DNA of 64,000 nucleotides, from contig NZ_CP023701.1 of assembly GCF_008704535.1 (NCBI RefSeq), positions 4,280,501 to 4,344,500 of the forward strand. Reading direction: 5' to 3'. Positions 10,169 through 18,261 of the stretch are shown here, piece after piece. Position 1 is the stretch's first letter. Every line of letters starts with the position of its first letter. Made by a program: the position numbers and the translations under genes. The stretch is from Streptomyces subrutilus. GTDB lineage: Bacteria > Actinomycetota > Actinomycetes > Streptomycetales > Streptomycetaceae. The notes under the pieces were generated by a model, which was given only the letters and a program-made list of their open reading frames with translations, did not search any database and had not been told where the DNA came from.

Positions 10169-11325
10169 GCCCCGTCATCGAACCCCAGGAACACCAGGAC
10201 CTGCGCACCGCGGTCGCCGCCCTCGGCCGCAAGTACGGCCGCGAGTACCTCGCCCGCGTCGCCCGCGAAGGCGGCCACCCCGACGCACTGTGGGCCGACG
10301 CGGCCGAGCTCGGCTACCTCGGCGTCAGCCTCCCCGAGGAGTACGGCGGCGGGGGCGGCGGCATCGCCGAACTGTCCATCGTCCTCGAAGAACTCGGCGC
10401 CGCCGGCTGCCCGCTCCTGATGATGGTGGTCTCGCCCGCCATCTGCGGCACGGTCATCGCCCGCTTCGGCACCGACGCCCAGAAGCGCGCCTGGCTCCCC
10501 GGCCTCGCCGACGGCACCCGCACCATGGCCTTCGGCATCACCGAACCCGACGCCGGCTCCAACTCCCACCGCATCACCACCACCGCCCGGCGCGACGGCG
10601 ACGACTGGGTCCTCACCGGCCGCAAGGTCTTCATCTCCGGCGTGGACATCGCCGACGCCACCCTCGTCGTCGGCCGCACCGAGGACGCCCGGGACGGCCG
10701 CCTCAAGCCCTGCCTGTTCATCGTCCCGCGCGACACCCCCGGCTTCGGCCGCTCCCTCATCGACATGGAGATCCAGGCCGCCGAGAAGCAGTGGGAACTC
10801 ACCCTGGACGAGGTACGGCTGCCCGCCGACGCCCTCGTCGGCGACGAGGACGCCGGGCTGCTCCAGCTCTTCGCGGGACTCAACCCCGAGCGCATCATGA
10901 CCGCCGCGTTCGCCATCGGCATGGGCCGCCACGCCCTCGCCAAGGCCGTCGACTACGCGAAGACCCGCCAGGTCTGGAAGACCCCCATCGGCGCCCACCA
11001 GGCCATCGCCCACCCCCTCGCCGCCTCCCACATCGAACTGGAGCTGGCCCGCCTGATGATGCAGAAGGCCGCGGCGCTGTACGACGCGGGCGACGACATG
11101 GGTGCGGGCGAGGCCGCGAACATGGCGAAGTACGCCGCCGCCGAGGCCTGCGTCCGGGCCGTGGACCAGTCCGTCCACACCCTCGGCGGCAACGGCCTCA
11201 CCCGCGAGTACGGCCTGGCCTCCCTGATCACCGCCTCCCGCGTGGCCCGCATAGCCCCGGTCAGCCGCGAGATGATCCTGAACTTCATCTCCCACCAGAC
11301 CCTGGGCCTCCCCAAGTCCTACTAG
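10165..11325 (+). CDS. acyl-CoA dehydrogenase (AtuD/citronellyl-CoA-like)
   Basis: 386 residues from the ATG at 10165, which overlaps the alpha-subunit stop and follows CAGGAGGAACC. All ACAD blocks are visible: LGVSLPEEYGG, FGITEPDAGSNSHR in the middle beta domain, LTGRKVFISG, and the C-terminal helices with SVHTLGGNGLTREYGL. It would introduce a 2,3-double bond into the branched acyl-CoA before carboxylation, giving electrons to ETF. Position directly behind a geranyl/methylcrotonyl-type carboxylase and ahead of a hydratase matches Atu/Liu operons. An isovaleryl-CoA substrate cannot be excluded. Confidence 0.88.
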   Translation: MSPVIEPQEHQDLRTAVAALGRKYGREYLARVAREGGHPDALWADAAELGYLGVSLPEEYGGGGGGIAELSIVLEELGAAGCPLLMMVVSPAICGTVIARFGTDAQKRAWLPGLADGTRTMAFGITEPDAGSNSHRITTTARRDGDDWVLTGRKVFISGVDIADATLVVGRTEDARDGRLKPCLFIVPRDTPGFGRSLIDMEIQAAEKQWELTLDEVRLPADALVGDEDAGLLQLFAGLNPERIMTAAFAIGMGRHALAKAVDYAKTRQVWKTPIGAHQAIAHPLAASHIELELARLMMQKAAALYDAGDDMGAGEAANMAKYAAAEACVRAVDQSVHTLGGNGLTREYGLASLITASRVARIAPVSREMILNFISHQTLGLPKSY

Positions 11326-11388
11326 CCCGCGCCGGTGCCACCCCCGCCCGAGCGGCGCAGGACCCCGGCTCCACCGGGCACCGAGCTC

Positions 11389-11640
11389 CGCCCGAACCCG
11401 CCCCTCAAGCGCCGACGAGGCCGAACGGCCCGACCCCGCCGAGGAAGGCCCGCCCGAACCCGCCCCTCAAGCGCCGACGAGGCCGAACGGCCCGACCCCG
11501 CCGAGGAAGGCCCGGCCGCACCCGCGCTGCAACCGCCGGCGAGGCGAGAGGTGCCCGACCCCGCCGAGGAAGGGCCGCCCGCACCCGCGCCTCCACCGCC
11601 GGCGGGGTTGAAGCGGCCGGGCCCCGACGAAGGGGCCGGG
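11389..11640. repeat. tandem 62-bp repeat in a 412-bp gap inside the catabolic operon
   Basis: The gap 11326-11737 holds no gene. Two near-identical 62-bp units lie at 11389-11450 and 11451-11512, followed by two diverged units (from about 11513 and about 11574). Each unit contains a core like CCTCAAGCGCCGACGAGGCC. The first unit is preceded by CCCCGGCTCCACCGGGCACC, which links it to the dispersed intergenic repeat at 28982, 31936 and 45244. No promoter or terminator can be singled out within this GC-rich block, so the downstream hydratase may have its own promoter. Confidence 0.7.
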
Positions 11641-11737
11641 CCGTTCACCCCCGCCAAGCCCCCCGCAGGGGCCCCGGCATACCCTCCCCCGAGGGCACCG
11701 CACGGCACCCCCACCCCGCACCCCCTCCGGAGGAGAC

Positions 11738-12475
11738 ATGGCCCCACTGGTCCACGCCGCGCGAGCGACCGGCGTCGCCACGCTCACCCTCGACTCCCCG
11801 GCCAACCGCAACGCCCTCTCCGCCGCCCTCGTCGGAGAGCTCCGCGCGGCCCTCGCCACCGCCGCCGCGGACCCGGAGGTCCGGGCCGTCGTCCTCACCC
11901 ACACCGGCAGCACCTTCTGCGCCGGCGCCGACCTCAAGGCCCCCTGCGCCCCCGCCGACTTCCTCGCCCTGCTCCGCGAGATCGCCGGGCTCCCCAAGCC
12001 CGTACTGGCCCGCGTCACCGGCCACGTCCGCGCCGGCGGCCTCGGCCTGCTCGGGGTCTGCGACATCGCCGCCGCCGGACCGGAGTCCTCGTACGCCTTC
12101 ACCGAGACCCATCTCGGCCTCGCCCCGGCGGTGATCTCCATGCCGCTGCTCCCGCGCCTCGACCCGCGCGCGGCCTCCCGCTACTTCCTCACCGCCGAGC
12201 GGTTCGACGCCGCCGAAGCCGCCCGCATCGGGCTGCTCACCCTGCACGCCGACGACGTCGACCTGGCCCTGGGGCCCGTGCTCGACGGCCTGCGCAAGGC
12301 CTCCCCGCAGGGGCTGGCCGCCACGAAGGCGCTCACCGCGGCCGCCGTGCGCGCGACCCTGGACCGCGACGGCGACCGCCTCACCGGCCTCTCCGCCGAG
12401 CTCTTCGCCTCCGCGGAGGCCCGCGAGGGCATCACCGCCCGCTTCGAACGCCGGGACCCGTCATGGGCCCTGTAG
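11738..12475 (+). CDS. enoyl-CoA hydratase/isomerase family protein (AtuE/LiuC-like)
   Basis: 245 residues from the ATG at 11738 after GGAGGAGAC. A crotonase fold with the FCAGADLKA oxyanion segment and the FTETHLGLAPAVIS motif typical of methylglutaconyl- and isohexenylglutaconyl-CoA hydratases. The position equivalent to Glu144 of rat crotonase is Gly (AGGLGLLGVCD), while the Glu164 equivalent is kept in ETHLG. It probably hydrates the carboxylated enoyl-CoA made by the upstream carboxylase. The gene is separated from the dehydrogenase by the 62-bp repeat block, yet lies on the same strand and runs straight into the TetR gene (13-bp overlap). Confidence 0.85.
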   Translation: MAPLVHAARATGVATLTLDSPANRNALSAALVGELRAALATAAADPEVRAVVLTHTGSTFCAGADLKAPCAPADFLALLREIAGLPKPVLARVTGHVRAGGLGLLGVCDIAAAGPESSYAFTETHLGLAPAVISMPLLPRLDPRAASRYFLTAERFDAAEAARIGLLTLHADDVDLALGPVLDGLRKASPQGLAATKALTAAAVRATLDRDGDRLTGLSAELFASAEAREGITARFERRDPSWAL

Positions 12476-13083
12476 CGGACCCCACCGCCACCGCCCCCAA
12501 GCAGGCCCGCAGCCGCGTCACCCGCCGCCACCTCCTGGAGGCGGCCGTCTCCTGCCTGGCGGAACACGGCTGGGCCGGCTCGACCGTCTCCGTCGTCGCC
12601 GAACGGGCCGGTGTCTCGCGCGGCGCGGCCCAGCACCACTTCCCGACCCGCGAGGACCTGTTCACCGCGGCCGTCGAGTACGTGGCCGAGGAACGCTCCA
12701 CGGCCCTGCGCGAGCTCTTCCACGCGGGCCCGGCCGCACGCCCGGCCGTCGTGGCGGCCCTGGTGGACCTCTACACCGGAGCCCTCTTCCGGGCGGCCCT
12801 CCAGCTGTGGGTCGCGGCCGGCAACGAGGAGCAGCTGCGCCCCCGGGTCACCGAGCTGGAGGCCCGCGTCGGCCGCGAGACGCACCGGATCGCCGTGGAG
12901 CTGCTGGGCGCGGACGAGTCGGTGCCGGGCGTACGGGAGACCGTCCAGGGCCTCCTCGACATGGCCCGCGGCCTGGGTCTGGCGAACCTGCTGACGGACG
13001 ACGAGGCCCGCCGCGCCCGCGTGGTGGCCCAGTGGTGCCGCATGCTGGACGCCACCCTTCCCGACCCCGCAGGGCCGGCCTGA
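12463..13083 (+). CDS. TetR-family transcriptional regulator of the AtuA/carboxylase operon
   Basis: 206 residues from the ATG at 12463, overlapping the hydratase end by 13 bases, so it is co-translated with the operon. The N-terminal helix-turn-helix is clear (TVSVVAERAGVSRGAAQHHFPTR), followed by an all-helical ligand-binding domain. TetR proteins of this kind usually repress their own operon and release on an acyl-CoA intermediate. The palindrome at 3936-3947 in the operon promoter is the natural target. The regulatory link is inference from linkage. Confidence 0.85.
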   Translation: MGPVADPTATAPKQARSRVTRRHLLEAAVSCLAEHGWAGSTVSVVAERAGVSRGAAQHHFPTREDLFTAAVEYVAEERSTALRELFHAGPAARPAVVAALVDLYTGALFRAALQLWVAAGNEEQLRPRVTELEARVGRETHRIAVELLGADESVPGVRETVQGLLDMARGLGLANLLTDDEARRARVVAQWCRMLDATLPDPAGPA

Positions 13084-13097
13084 CCCGCACGCACGAA

Positions 13098-13127
13098 GGG
13101 CGCCGCCCCCCGAGGGGGACGGCGCCC
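13098..13127 (+). terminator. terminator hairpin of the AtuA/carboxylase operon
   Basis: GGGCGCCG (13098-13105) pairs with CGGCGCCC (13120-13127); the inner C-run and G-run can extend the stem. It lies 15 bases after the tetR stop and before the convergent citrate synthase gene. Confidence 0.75.
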
Positions 13128-13181
13128 GACGCGCGAAGGAGGGCCGACCCGGCCGACCGGCCGGGGCCGGGCCCGGCCCCG

Positions 13182-14288
13182 TCAGGCGGTCTCGGCCATG
13201 TCCGCGTACCCGGCGATCTCGTGCGGGTCGCGCCGGCTCGGGCCGGTGTAGCGCGCCGAGGGCCGGACCAGGCGGCCCGTGCGCTTCTGCTCCAGGATGT
13301 GCGCCGACCAGCCGGCCGTACGGGCGCAGGTGAACATCGAGGTGAACATGTGCGCCGGGACCTCCGCGAAGTCCAGCATGATCGCGGCCCAGAACTCCAC
13401 GTTCGTCGCGAGCACCCGGTCGGGCCGGCGCGCGTGCAGCTCCTCCAGCGCGGCCTTCTCCAGCGCCGCGGCGACCTCGTAGCGCGGCGCGTCCAGCTCC
13501 TTGGCCGTGCGGCGCAGCACGCGGGCCCGCGGGTCCTCCGCGCGGTAGACGCGGTGCCCGAAGCCCATCAGGCGCTCGCCCTTGTCGAGGGCCTTCTTCA
13601 CGTACGCCACGGCGTCGCCGGTGCGCTCGATCTCCTCGATCATCCCGAGCACGCGGGACGGCGCCCCGCCGTGCAGCGGCCCGGACATCGCGCCCACGGC
13701 GCCGGACAGCGCCGCGGCCACGTCCGCGCCGGTGGAGGCGATGACGCGCGCGGTGAAGGTGGAGGCGTTCATGCCGTGCTCGGCGGCGGAGGTCCAGTAG
13801 GCGTCCACGGCCTTGACGTGGCGCGGGTCCGGCTCGCCCCGCCAGCGGATCATGAAGCGCTCGACGACGGACCCGGCCTTGTCGATCTCCCGCTGCGGGA
13901 CCATGGGCAGGCCCTGGCCGCGCGCCGACTGGGCGACGTAGGACAGCGCCATGACGGCGGCCCGGGCGAGGTCGTCGCGCGCGGTGCGCTCGTCGATGTC
14001 GAGCAGCGGTTTCAGGCCCCACACGGGGGCGAGCATGGCGAGTGCGGACTGCACGTCGACCCGGATGTCACCGGAGTGGACCGGGATCGGGAAGGGTTCG
14101 GCGGCGGGCAGGCCGGGGTTGAAGGCTCCGTCGACCAGCAGGCCCCACACGTTCCCGAAGGAGACGTGGCCGACGAGGTCCTCGATGTCGACCCCGCGGT
14201 AGCGCAGCGAACCGCCTTCCTTGTCCGGTTCGGCGATATCGGTCTCGAACGCGACGACCCCTTCGAGCCCGGGTACGAAATCGGACAT
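13182..14288 (-). CDS. citrate synthase (type I/2-methylcitrate-synthase-like)
   Basis: 368 residues, shorter than hexameric GltA and in the range of citrate synthase 2/methylcitrate synthases. Active-site signatures are present: AEHGMNAS with the first catalytic His, GPLHGGAPS, GFGHRVYR, and a C-terminal Asp in MLDFAEVP. The enzyme condenses acetyl-CoA (or propionyl-CoA) with oxaloacetate. The start at 14288 has GAGGAG seven bases upstream. It is divergent from pdxH, an arrangement I recall from S. coelicolor (SCO4388/SCO4387). No prpB/prpD genes are nearby, so a methylcitrate cycle is not supported by context. Confidence 0.88.
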   Translation of the reverse strand: MSDFVPGLEGVVAFETDIAEPDKEGGSLRYRGVDIEDLVGHVSFGNVWGLLVDGAFNPGLPAAEPFPIPVHSGDIRVDVQSALAMLAPVWGLKPLLDIDERTARDDLARAAVMALSYVAQSARGQGLPMVPQREIDKAGSVVERFMIRWRGEPDPRHVKAVDAYWTSAAEHGMNASTFTARVIASTGADVAAALSGAVGAMSGPLHGGAPSRVLGMIEEIERTGDAVAYVKKALDKGERLMGFGHRVYRAEDPRARVLRRTAKELDAPRYEVAAALEKAALEELHARRPDRVLATNVEFWAAIMLDFAEVPAHMFTSMFTCARTAGWSAHILEQKRTGRLVRPSARYTGPSRRDPHEIAGYADMAETA

Positions 14289-14497
14289 CAGGCGGCTCCT
14301 CAGCTAGTGCGAACACGCGCGGCTCCCGGCGTGATTCGCGGTCCGGCGCGGTCATCCCCGTTGATGCCCGGCGCGGTCGGTGGTCATCCGTGCGGGGACC
14401 CTCGGACCGGCCCCAAGATTTTGTCCGTTCCCGGTGGACTGCGGAAGCGTGACATACGGCACACCCGCCGGGCGGCCTCTGGGGCAGGATGGCGGGC
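14289..14497. promoter_or_regulatory. divergent promoter region of citrate synthase and pdxH
   Basis: A 209-base intergenic region between two divergent genes, so it must hold at least two promoters. A somewhat AT-richer patch at about 14412-14460 (AAGATTTTGTCCG and GTGACATACGG) is the most promoter-like part. No palindrome stands out. Confidence 0.4.
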
Positions 14498-15160
14498 GTG
14501 ACCGATCAGGACCTTGACCCCGCCGTCATGCGCAAGCAGTACCGCTCGGAGATCGTCGACGAGCGGACCCTCGCCGAGGATCCCATGGGGCAGTTCGCCC
14601 GCTGGTTCCAGCAGGCCGCCGACGCGCACCTCTTCGAACCCAACGCCATGGTCGTCTCCACGTCGACCCCGGACGGCCGCCCGAGCTCGCGCACGGTGCT
14701 GCTGAAGCAGTTCGACGAGCGCGGGTTCGTCTTCTTCACCAATTACGAGTCGCGCAAGGGCCGCGAGCTGGAGGTGAACCCGCACATCGCCCTCCTCTTC
14801 CCCTGGCACCCCCTGGCCCGTCAGGTCGTCGTCACCGGTACGGCGGTCCGCATCGGCCGCGACGAGACGGCGGCGTACTTCCGCTCCCGCCCGCACGGCT
14901 CGCAGCTGGGCGCCTGGGCGAGCGAGCAGTCCCGGGTGATCGGCTCCCGCGCGGAGCTGGACCGCCGGTACGCGGAGCTCGCCGTCCGCTACCCCGAGGG
15001 CGAGCAGGTCCCGGTGCCGCCGCAGTGGGGCGGCCTGCGGGTGACCCCGGGGGAGGTGGAGTTCTGGCAGGGCCACGAGAACCGCCTGCACGACCGCCTG
15101 CGGTACGCCCGGGACGCCGGAGCGGCGGCGGGGTGGCGCGTGGAGCGGCTCTGCCCGTAG
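14498..15160 (+). CDS. pdxH: pyridoxamine 5'-phosphate oxidase
   Basis: 220 residues from the GTG at 14498 (AGGA eight bases upstream); an in-frame ATG at 14489 would add three residues and cannot be ruled out. The sequence begins TDQDLDPAVMRKQYRSE and carries the FMN-binding PNPOx blocks NAMVVSTSTPDGRPSSR, LKQFDERGFVFFTNY and SRKGREL, and ends in the PdxH C-terminal dimerisation region with WGGLRVTPGEVEFWQG and R(L)HDR. It oxidises pyridoxine or pyridoxamine 5'-phosphate to pyridoxal 5'-phosphate. It stands alone, divergent from citrate synthase. Confidence 0.93.
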   Translation: MTDQDLDPAVMRKQYRSEIVDERTLAEDPMGQFARWFQQAADAHLFEPNAMVVSTSTPDGRPSSRTVLLKQFDERGFVFFTNYESRKGRELEVNPHIALLFPWHPLARQVVVTGTAVRIGRDETAAYFRSRPHGSQLGAWASEQSRVIGSRAELDRRYAELAVRYPEGEQVPVPPQWGGLRVTPGEVEFWQGHENRLHDRLRYARDAGAAAGWRVERLCP

Positions 15161-15608
15161 CGGCGGCCGGAAGGGCCGGTCGGGGGCGGCGGGCCGGTTC
15201 CCGGGCCGGGAGACGTCCGGGAAGGGTCCGGCACGGGTCCGGGAGAACAGGCGACCCGCGGGCTCGGGGTCTCTCCCCCTGCAGTGGGAGAAGCCGGCCG
15301 GACGTACCGGCGAGCCCGCGGGTCGGGTGACTGCTTGGGATTGGCACCTGGCGCTACCGCCGGGCACCGCACTGGGTGCGTGCGACGACGGGCGCTTTAG
15401 CCCGCAGCCACCTCACGCGTCCGGTTTCCGTACATTGCGGCAACCACCTCCCTTCTCGTGTACGGCCGAGCCTAGAACTCCCTCCCGGGCCGCACAACCG
15501 GATTATTCGCGGGCCGGTCCACAGGCCCGCGTCCTGGCCACAACTCCCCTTATCCCAGGGCCTGTTGCTCTCTACACTGGGCCGGCCTGAACCCAGGGGG
15601 GTGGCTCC
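15161..15608. other. 448-bp intergenic region with a structured element
   Basis: No supported gene. It holds an inverted repeat of 15 bp (15252-15266 with 15311-15325) that encloses two smaller hairpins (TCTCCC/GGGAGA at 15272-15291 and GCCGG/CCGGC at 15293-15311), giving a three-way-junction shape. On the minus strand a GGGAGGTGG site precedes an ATG near 15436 that opens a 12-codon frame (MYGNRTREVAAG). The right part (about 15480-15600) is AT-richer and must contain the promoter of the PH-domain gene. I could not match the region to a known riboswitch or small RNA class. Confidence 0.45.
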
Positions 15609-16214
15609 ATGAGCGCACGGGCGCTTCCGCGCGACTACCGGATCAAGTCCGGCCGCATCACCGTGCTCGTCCTCGCCGTGGGAGGCGGCTGGCTCGCCGC
15701 GCTGCTGCCGCTCTGGAACGACGAGACCATCGTCGGCTGGGTGAAACTGCTGGTCGCGGGCCTGCTGGTGGTCCTCTTCGGCTGGCTGCTCTTCGCCGCC
15801 CGCCGCTGCTCCACCTCCGCGGACCTCAAGGGCATCACGGTCCGCGGCATGACCCGCACCCGCCGTCTGGCCTGGGAGGACGTCCAGGACATCCGGGCCG
15901 TGCCCAACCCGAGCGCCGCCGTGGCCCGGAACGCGCCGAAGGTCCTCTCGTACGCCTACGACACCGACGGCCAGCGCCTCCTGCTCGCCTACGTCGACGA
16001 CGTCCACGTGACGGTCGAACGCGAGATCGACCTGCTCCGCGCCGCCTGGACCGAGCTGCGCGGCGAGGACTGGGAGGCCGACGCGGACGCGGCGCGCCGG
16101 ATCCGGCGCCAGCACGCCCGGGAGGCCGGCACGGCCCGCGCCATGGCCTGGATCACCGGCGCGATCGTGCTGCTCACGGTCCTGTTCGTGGTGTTCCTGC
16201 TCGTCTCCGGCTGA
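15609..16214 (+). CDS. PH-domain-like membrane protein
   Basis: 201 residues from the ATG at 15609, preceded by AGGGGGGTGG. Two transmembrane helices lie near the N-terminus (about residues 18-36 and 43-62), followed by a cytosolic bacterial PH-like stretch (GITVRGMTRTRRLAWEDVQDIRAV), a charged helix, and a last transmembrane helix (about 177-199). This topology is common for small actinobacterial PH-domain proteins of unknown function. No partner gene is adjacent; the SIS gene converges from the other strand. It may be a membrane-stress or envelope-related protein, but this is only a family-level guess. Confidence 0.72.
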   Translation: MSARALPRDYRIKSGRITVLVLAVGGGWLAALLPLWNDETIVGWVKLLVAGLLVVLFGWLLFAARRCSTSADLKGITVRGMTRTRRLAWEDVQDIRAVPNPSAAVARNAPKVLSYAYDTDGQRLLLAYVDDVHVTVEREIDLLRAAWTELRGEDWEADADAARRIRRQHAREAGTARAMAWITGAIVLLTVLFVVFLLVSG

Positions 16215-16241
16215 CCCTTCCGCGCGGGCGCCGGGACCGGC

Positions 16242-16997
16242 TCAGTGCCGGAAGAAGATCCGGTCGCCGTACTCCTGCATGACGCGGCCGTTCCACTCGT
16301 GGCCGCCGTCCACGTTGCCCGAGCGCAGCAGCGGCGGCTCGATCCCGCGGCCGGCGAGCTCGCCGGCCGCCGCCGCCATGACCGCCTGCATGATCGCGCT
16401 GGTGACGACGGTGGAGGCGGGGGCGAAGGGGGCGTCGATCCCGTCGAGGCTCAGCTCGGCGTCACCGACCGCGATCTTGCTGTCGAGGACCACGTCGCAG
16501 TGGTCCTTCAGGAAGGTCCCCGAGACGTGGCGCGACTTGGTCTCCGTCGTGTACGCCACCGAGGTCACGCCGATGACCTTCAGGCCGATGGCGCGGGCGT
16601 TCATGGCCATCTCGACCGGCAGGGCGTTGCGCCCGGACAGGGAGATGATCACGAGGAGGTCGCCGTCGGCCGCGGGGCTGCTGTCCAGGACGGCGCCGGC
16701 CAGGCCGTCGACCCGCTCCAGGGCGCTGCCCAGCGTCGCGGGCATGACGTCGATGCCGGCCGTGCCCGGGACCGCGAGGAAGTTCATCAGGGCCAGTCCG
16801 CCGGCCCGGTAGACCACGTCCATGGCGGGCAGCGAGGAATGCCCGGCGCCGAACGCGAAGAGCCGGTTCCCGGAGGCGACGGCGTCGGCGACGAGGGACC
16901 CGGCCTGGGCGATCCGCCCGCCCTCCTCGTTGCGCACCCGCTCCAGCAGGCCGATGGCGGCGTCGAAGAACTGACCGGCCAGCTTGCTCTCGCTCAT
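16242..16997 (-). CDS. SIS-domain protein, UPF0309 family
   Basis: 251 residues with a sugar-isomerase (SIS) fold: LFAFGAGHSSLPAMDVVYRAGG near the N-terminus and LLVIISLSGRNALPVEMAM in the middle, which are the phosphosugar-binding loops. It resembles the UPF0309 family, whose S. coelicolor member is annotated SCO4393. Such proteins bind or isomerise phosphosugars such as N-acetylhexosamine phosphates; the specific reaction is unknown. The gene is divergent from the dmdR1-type regulator with a 292-bp spacer. Confidence 0.85.
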   Translation of the reverse strand: MSESKLAGQFFDAAIGLLERVRNEEGGRIAQAGSLVADAVASGNRLFAFGAGHSSLPAMDVVYRAGGLALMNFLAVPGTAGIDVMPATLGSALERVDGLAGAVLDSSPAADGDLLVIISLSGRNALPVEMAMNARAIGLKVIGVTSVAYTTETKSRHVSGTFLKDHCDVVLDSKIAVGDAELSLDGIDAPFAPASTVVTSAIMQAVMAAAAGELAGRGIEPPLLRSGNVDGGHEWNGRVMQEYGDRIFFRH

Positions 16998-17146
16998 ACG
17001 CCGATGGCCCTTCGGGAGGTGGGGTGGGAGGGGAGGTGCGTCGGTGTCCGCCGCTCACCGTGCGGTCTGGACCAAGGGCCTGTCAATACGAACGTCAATC
17101 CCGGGACGAAAGGCCCTGGGGGGATGTCCCGGGATGTCCGGGGGTG

Positions 17147-17170
17147 CCCTCCGGGAGATCACCCGGAGGG
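17147..17170. promoter_or_regulatory. inverted repeat in the SIS/dmdR1 divergent promoter region
   Basis: CCCTCCGGG (17147-17155) and CCCGGAGGG (17162-17170) form a 9-bp inverted repeat with a 6-nt loop. Around it GATGTCCCGG or a close variant occurs three times (17123, 17134 and 17191). No 19-bp iron box of the TTAGGTTAGG type is visible, so it is not an obvious DmdR site. Confidence 0.35.
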
Positions 17171-17289
17171 TGCGCGCGCGGCGGTCGGGAGATGTCCCGG
17201 AGCGCCCTTGACGCCCGGCACGGGACGGTTGTCGGCCGGATGCGTCAGAATTGGGGGCAGGGCCAGCGCACGCAATCCGAGGGGCACGA

Positions 17290-17982
17290 ATGTCCGGACT
17301 GATCGACACCACGGAGATGTACCTCCGCACCATCCTCGAACTCGAAGAGGAAGGTGTGGTCCCCATGCGCGCCCGGATCGCCGAGCGGCTGGACCAGAGC
17401 GGCCCGACGGTGAGCCAGACGGTGGCGCGCATGGAGCGCGACGGCCTGGTGGCCGTCGCCAGCGACCGGCACCTGGAGCTGACGGAGGAGGGGCGGCGGT
17501 TGGCGACGCGCGTGATGCGCAAGCACCGGCTCGCCGAGTGCCTCCTGGTCGACGTGATCGGCCTGGAGTGGGAGCAGGTGCACGCCGAGGCCTGCCGTTG
17601 GGAGCACGTGATGAGCGAGGCGGTGGAGCGGCGGGTGCTGGAGCTGCTGCGCCACCCGACCGAGTCGCCGTACGGAAACCCGATCCCGGGGCTGGAGGAG
17701 CTGGGCGAGAAGGCCGAGGCCGATCCGTTCCTGGAGGCCGGCATGGTCAGCCTGGCCGAGCTGGACCCGGGCTCCGAGGGCAAGACGGTGGTCGTCCGCC
17801 GGATCGGCGAGCCGATCCAGACGGACGCCCAGCTGATGTACACGCTGCGGCGGGCGGGCGTGCAGCCCGGCTCCGTGGTGAGCGTGACGGAGTCCCCGGG
17901 CGGGGTACTGGTCGGCAGCGGCGGCGAGGCCGCCGAGCTGGACTCGGAGATCGCCTCGCACGTCTTCGTCGCGAAGCGCTGA
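17290..17982 (+). CDS. dmdR1: DtxR-family iron-dependent repressor, DmdR1/DesR type
   Basis: 230 residues from the ATG at 17290, with GAGGGG before it; this is the length of S. coelicolor DmdR1. It starts SGLIDTTEMYLRTILELEEEG, followed by the winged helix (RIAERLDQSGPTVSQTVARMERDGL), the metal-binding dimerisation domain with KHRLAECLLVDVIGLEWE, CRWEHVMS and RHPTESPYGNPIPG, and an SH3-like C-terminal domain. With Fe(II) it binds iron boxes and represses siderophore and iron-uptake genes. Its place next to a UPF0309 SIS gene matches SCO4393-SCO4394. The coding region overlaps long open frames on the other strand (see findings). Confidence 0.92.
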   Translation: MSGLIDTTEMYLRTILELEEEGVVPMRARIAERLDQSGPTVSQTVARMERDGLVAVASDRHLELTEEGRRLATRVMRKHRLAECLLVDVIGLEWEQVHAEACRWEHVMSEAVERRVLELLRHPTESPYGNPIPGLEELGEKAEADPFLEAGMVSLAELDPGSEGKTVVVRRIGEPIQTDAQLMYTLRRAGVQPGSVVSVTESPGGVLVGSGGEAAELDSEIASHVFVAKR

Positions 17983-18017
17983 CCGGGGGCCGGGCCGCGG
18001 CGGCCCGGAGACACGGG

Positions 18018-18047
18018 CGGTCCCGGCGCCTCGCGGCGCCGGGACCG
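18018..18047 (+). terminator. terminator hairpin after dmdR1
   Basis: A 13-bp perfect stem (18018-18030 with 18035-18047) and a TCGC tetraloop, 35 bases after the dmdR1 stop. No U-tract. Confidence 0.8.
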
Positions 18048-18261
18048 GTCCTCCCCTGGTGACCTGGAGCCCCGAGCTCTCAAGGTCGTCCCTTCGGACC
18101 GTCTTCCCCGAGCGGCCCGCCTCCCTGGTGAAAGGATCTCCCTCGGCAGTGCCGGTCAATCCTTGAGCAAGGTCACTCGAACGAGCGGTGTTCTGGGCGA
18201 GACCCCCGTTTTCGAATGCGGGTTCGATAGTCTGGCGCGGAGCGAAGGGGGTGCATCTGCG

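Noticed and set aside
13182..14288. Methylcitrate-cycle enzyme
   Set aside because: No prpB or prpD neighbours; the gene is next to pdxH, as for the core citrate-synthase-like gene.
15161..15608. Known riboswitch, 6S, tmRNA or RNase P RNA
   Set aside because: None of the conserved sequence blocks of those RNAs that I know could be found; kept only as an unassigned structured region.
16998..17289. An iron box before dmdR1
   Set aside because: No sequence resembling TTAGGTTAGGCTAACCTAA was found in the spacer.
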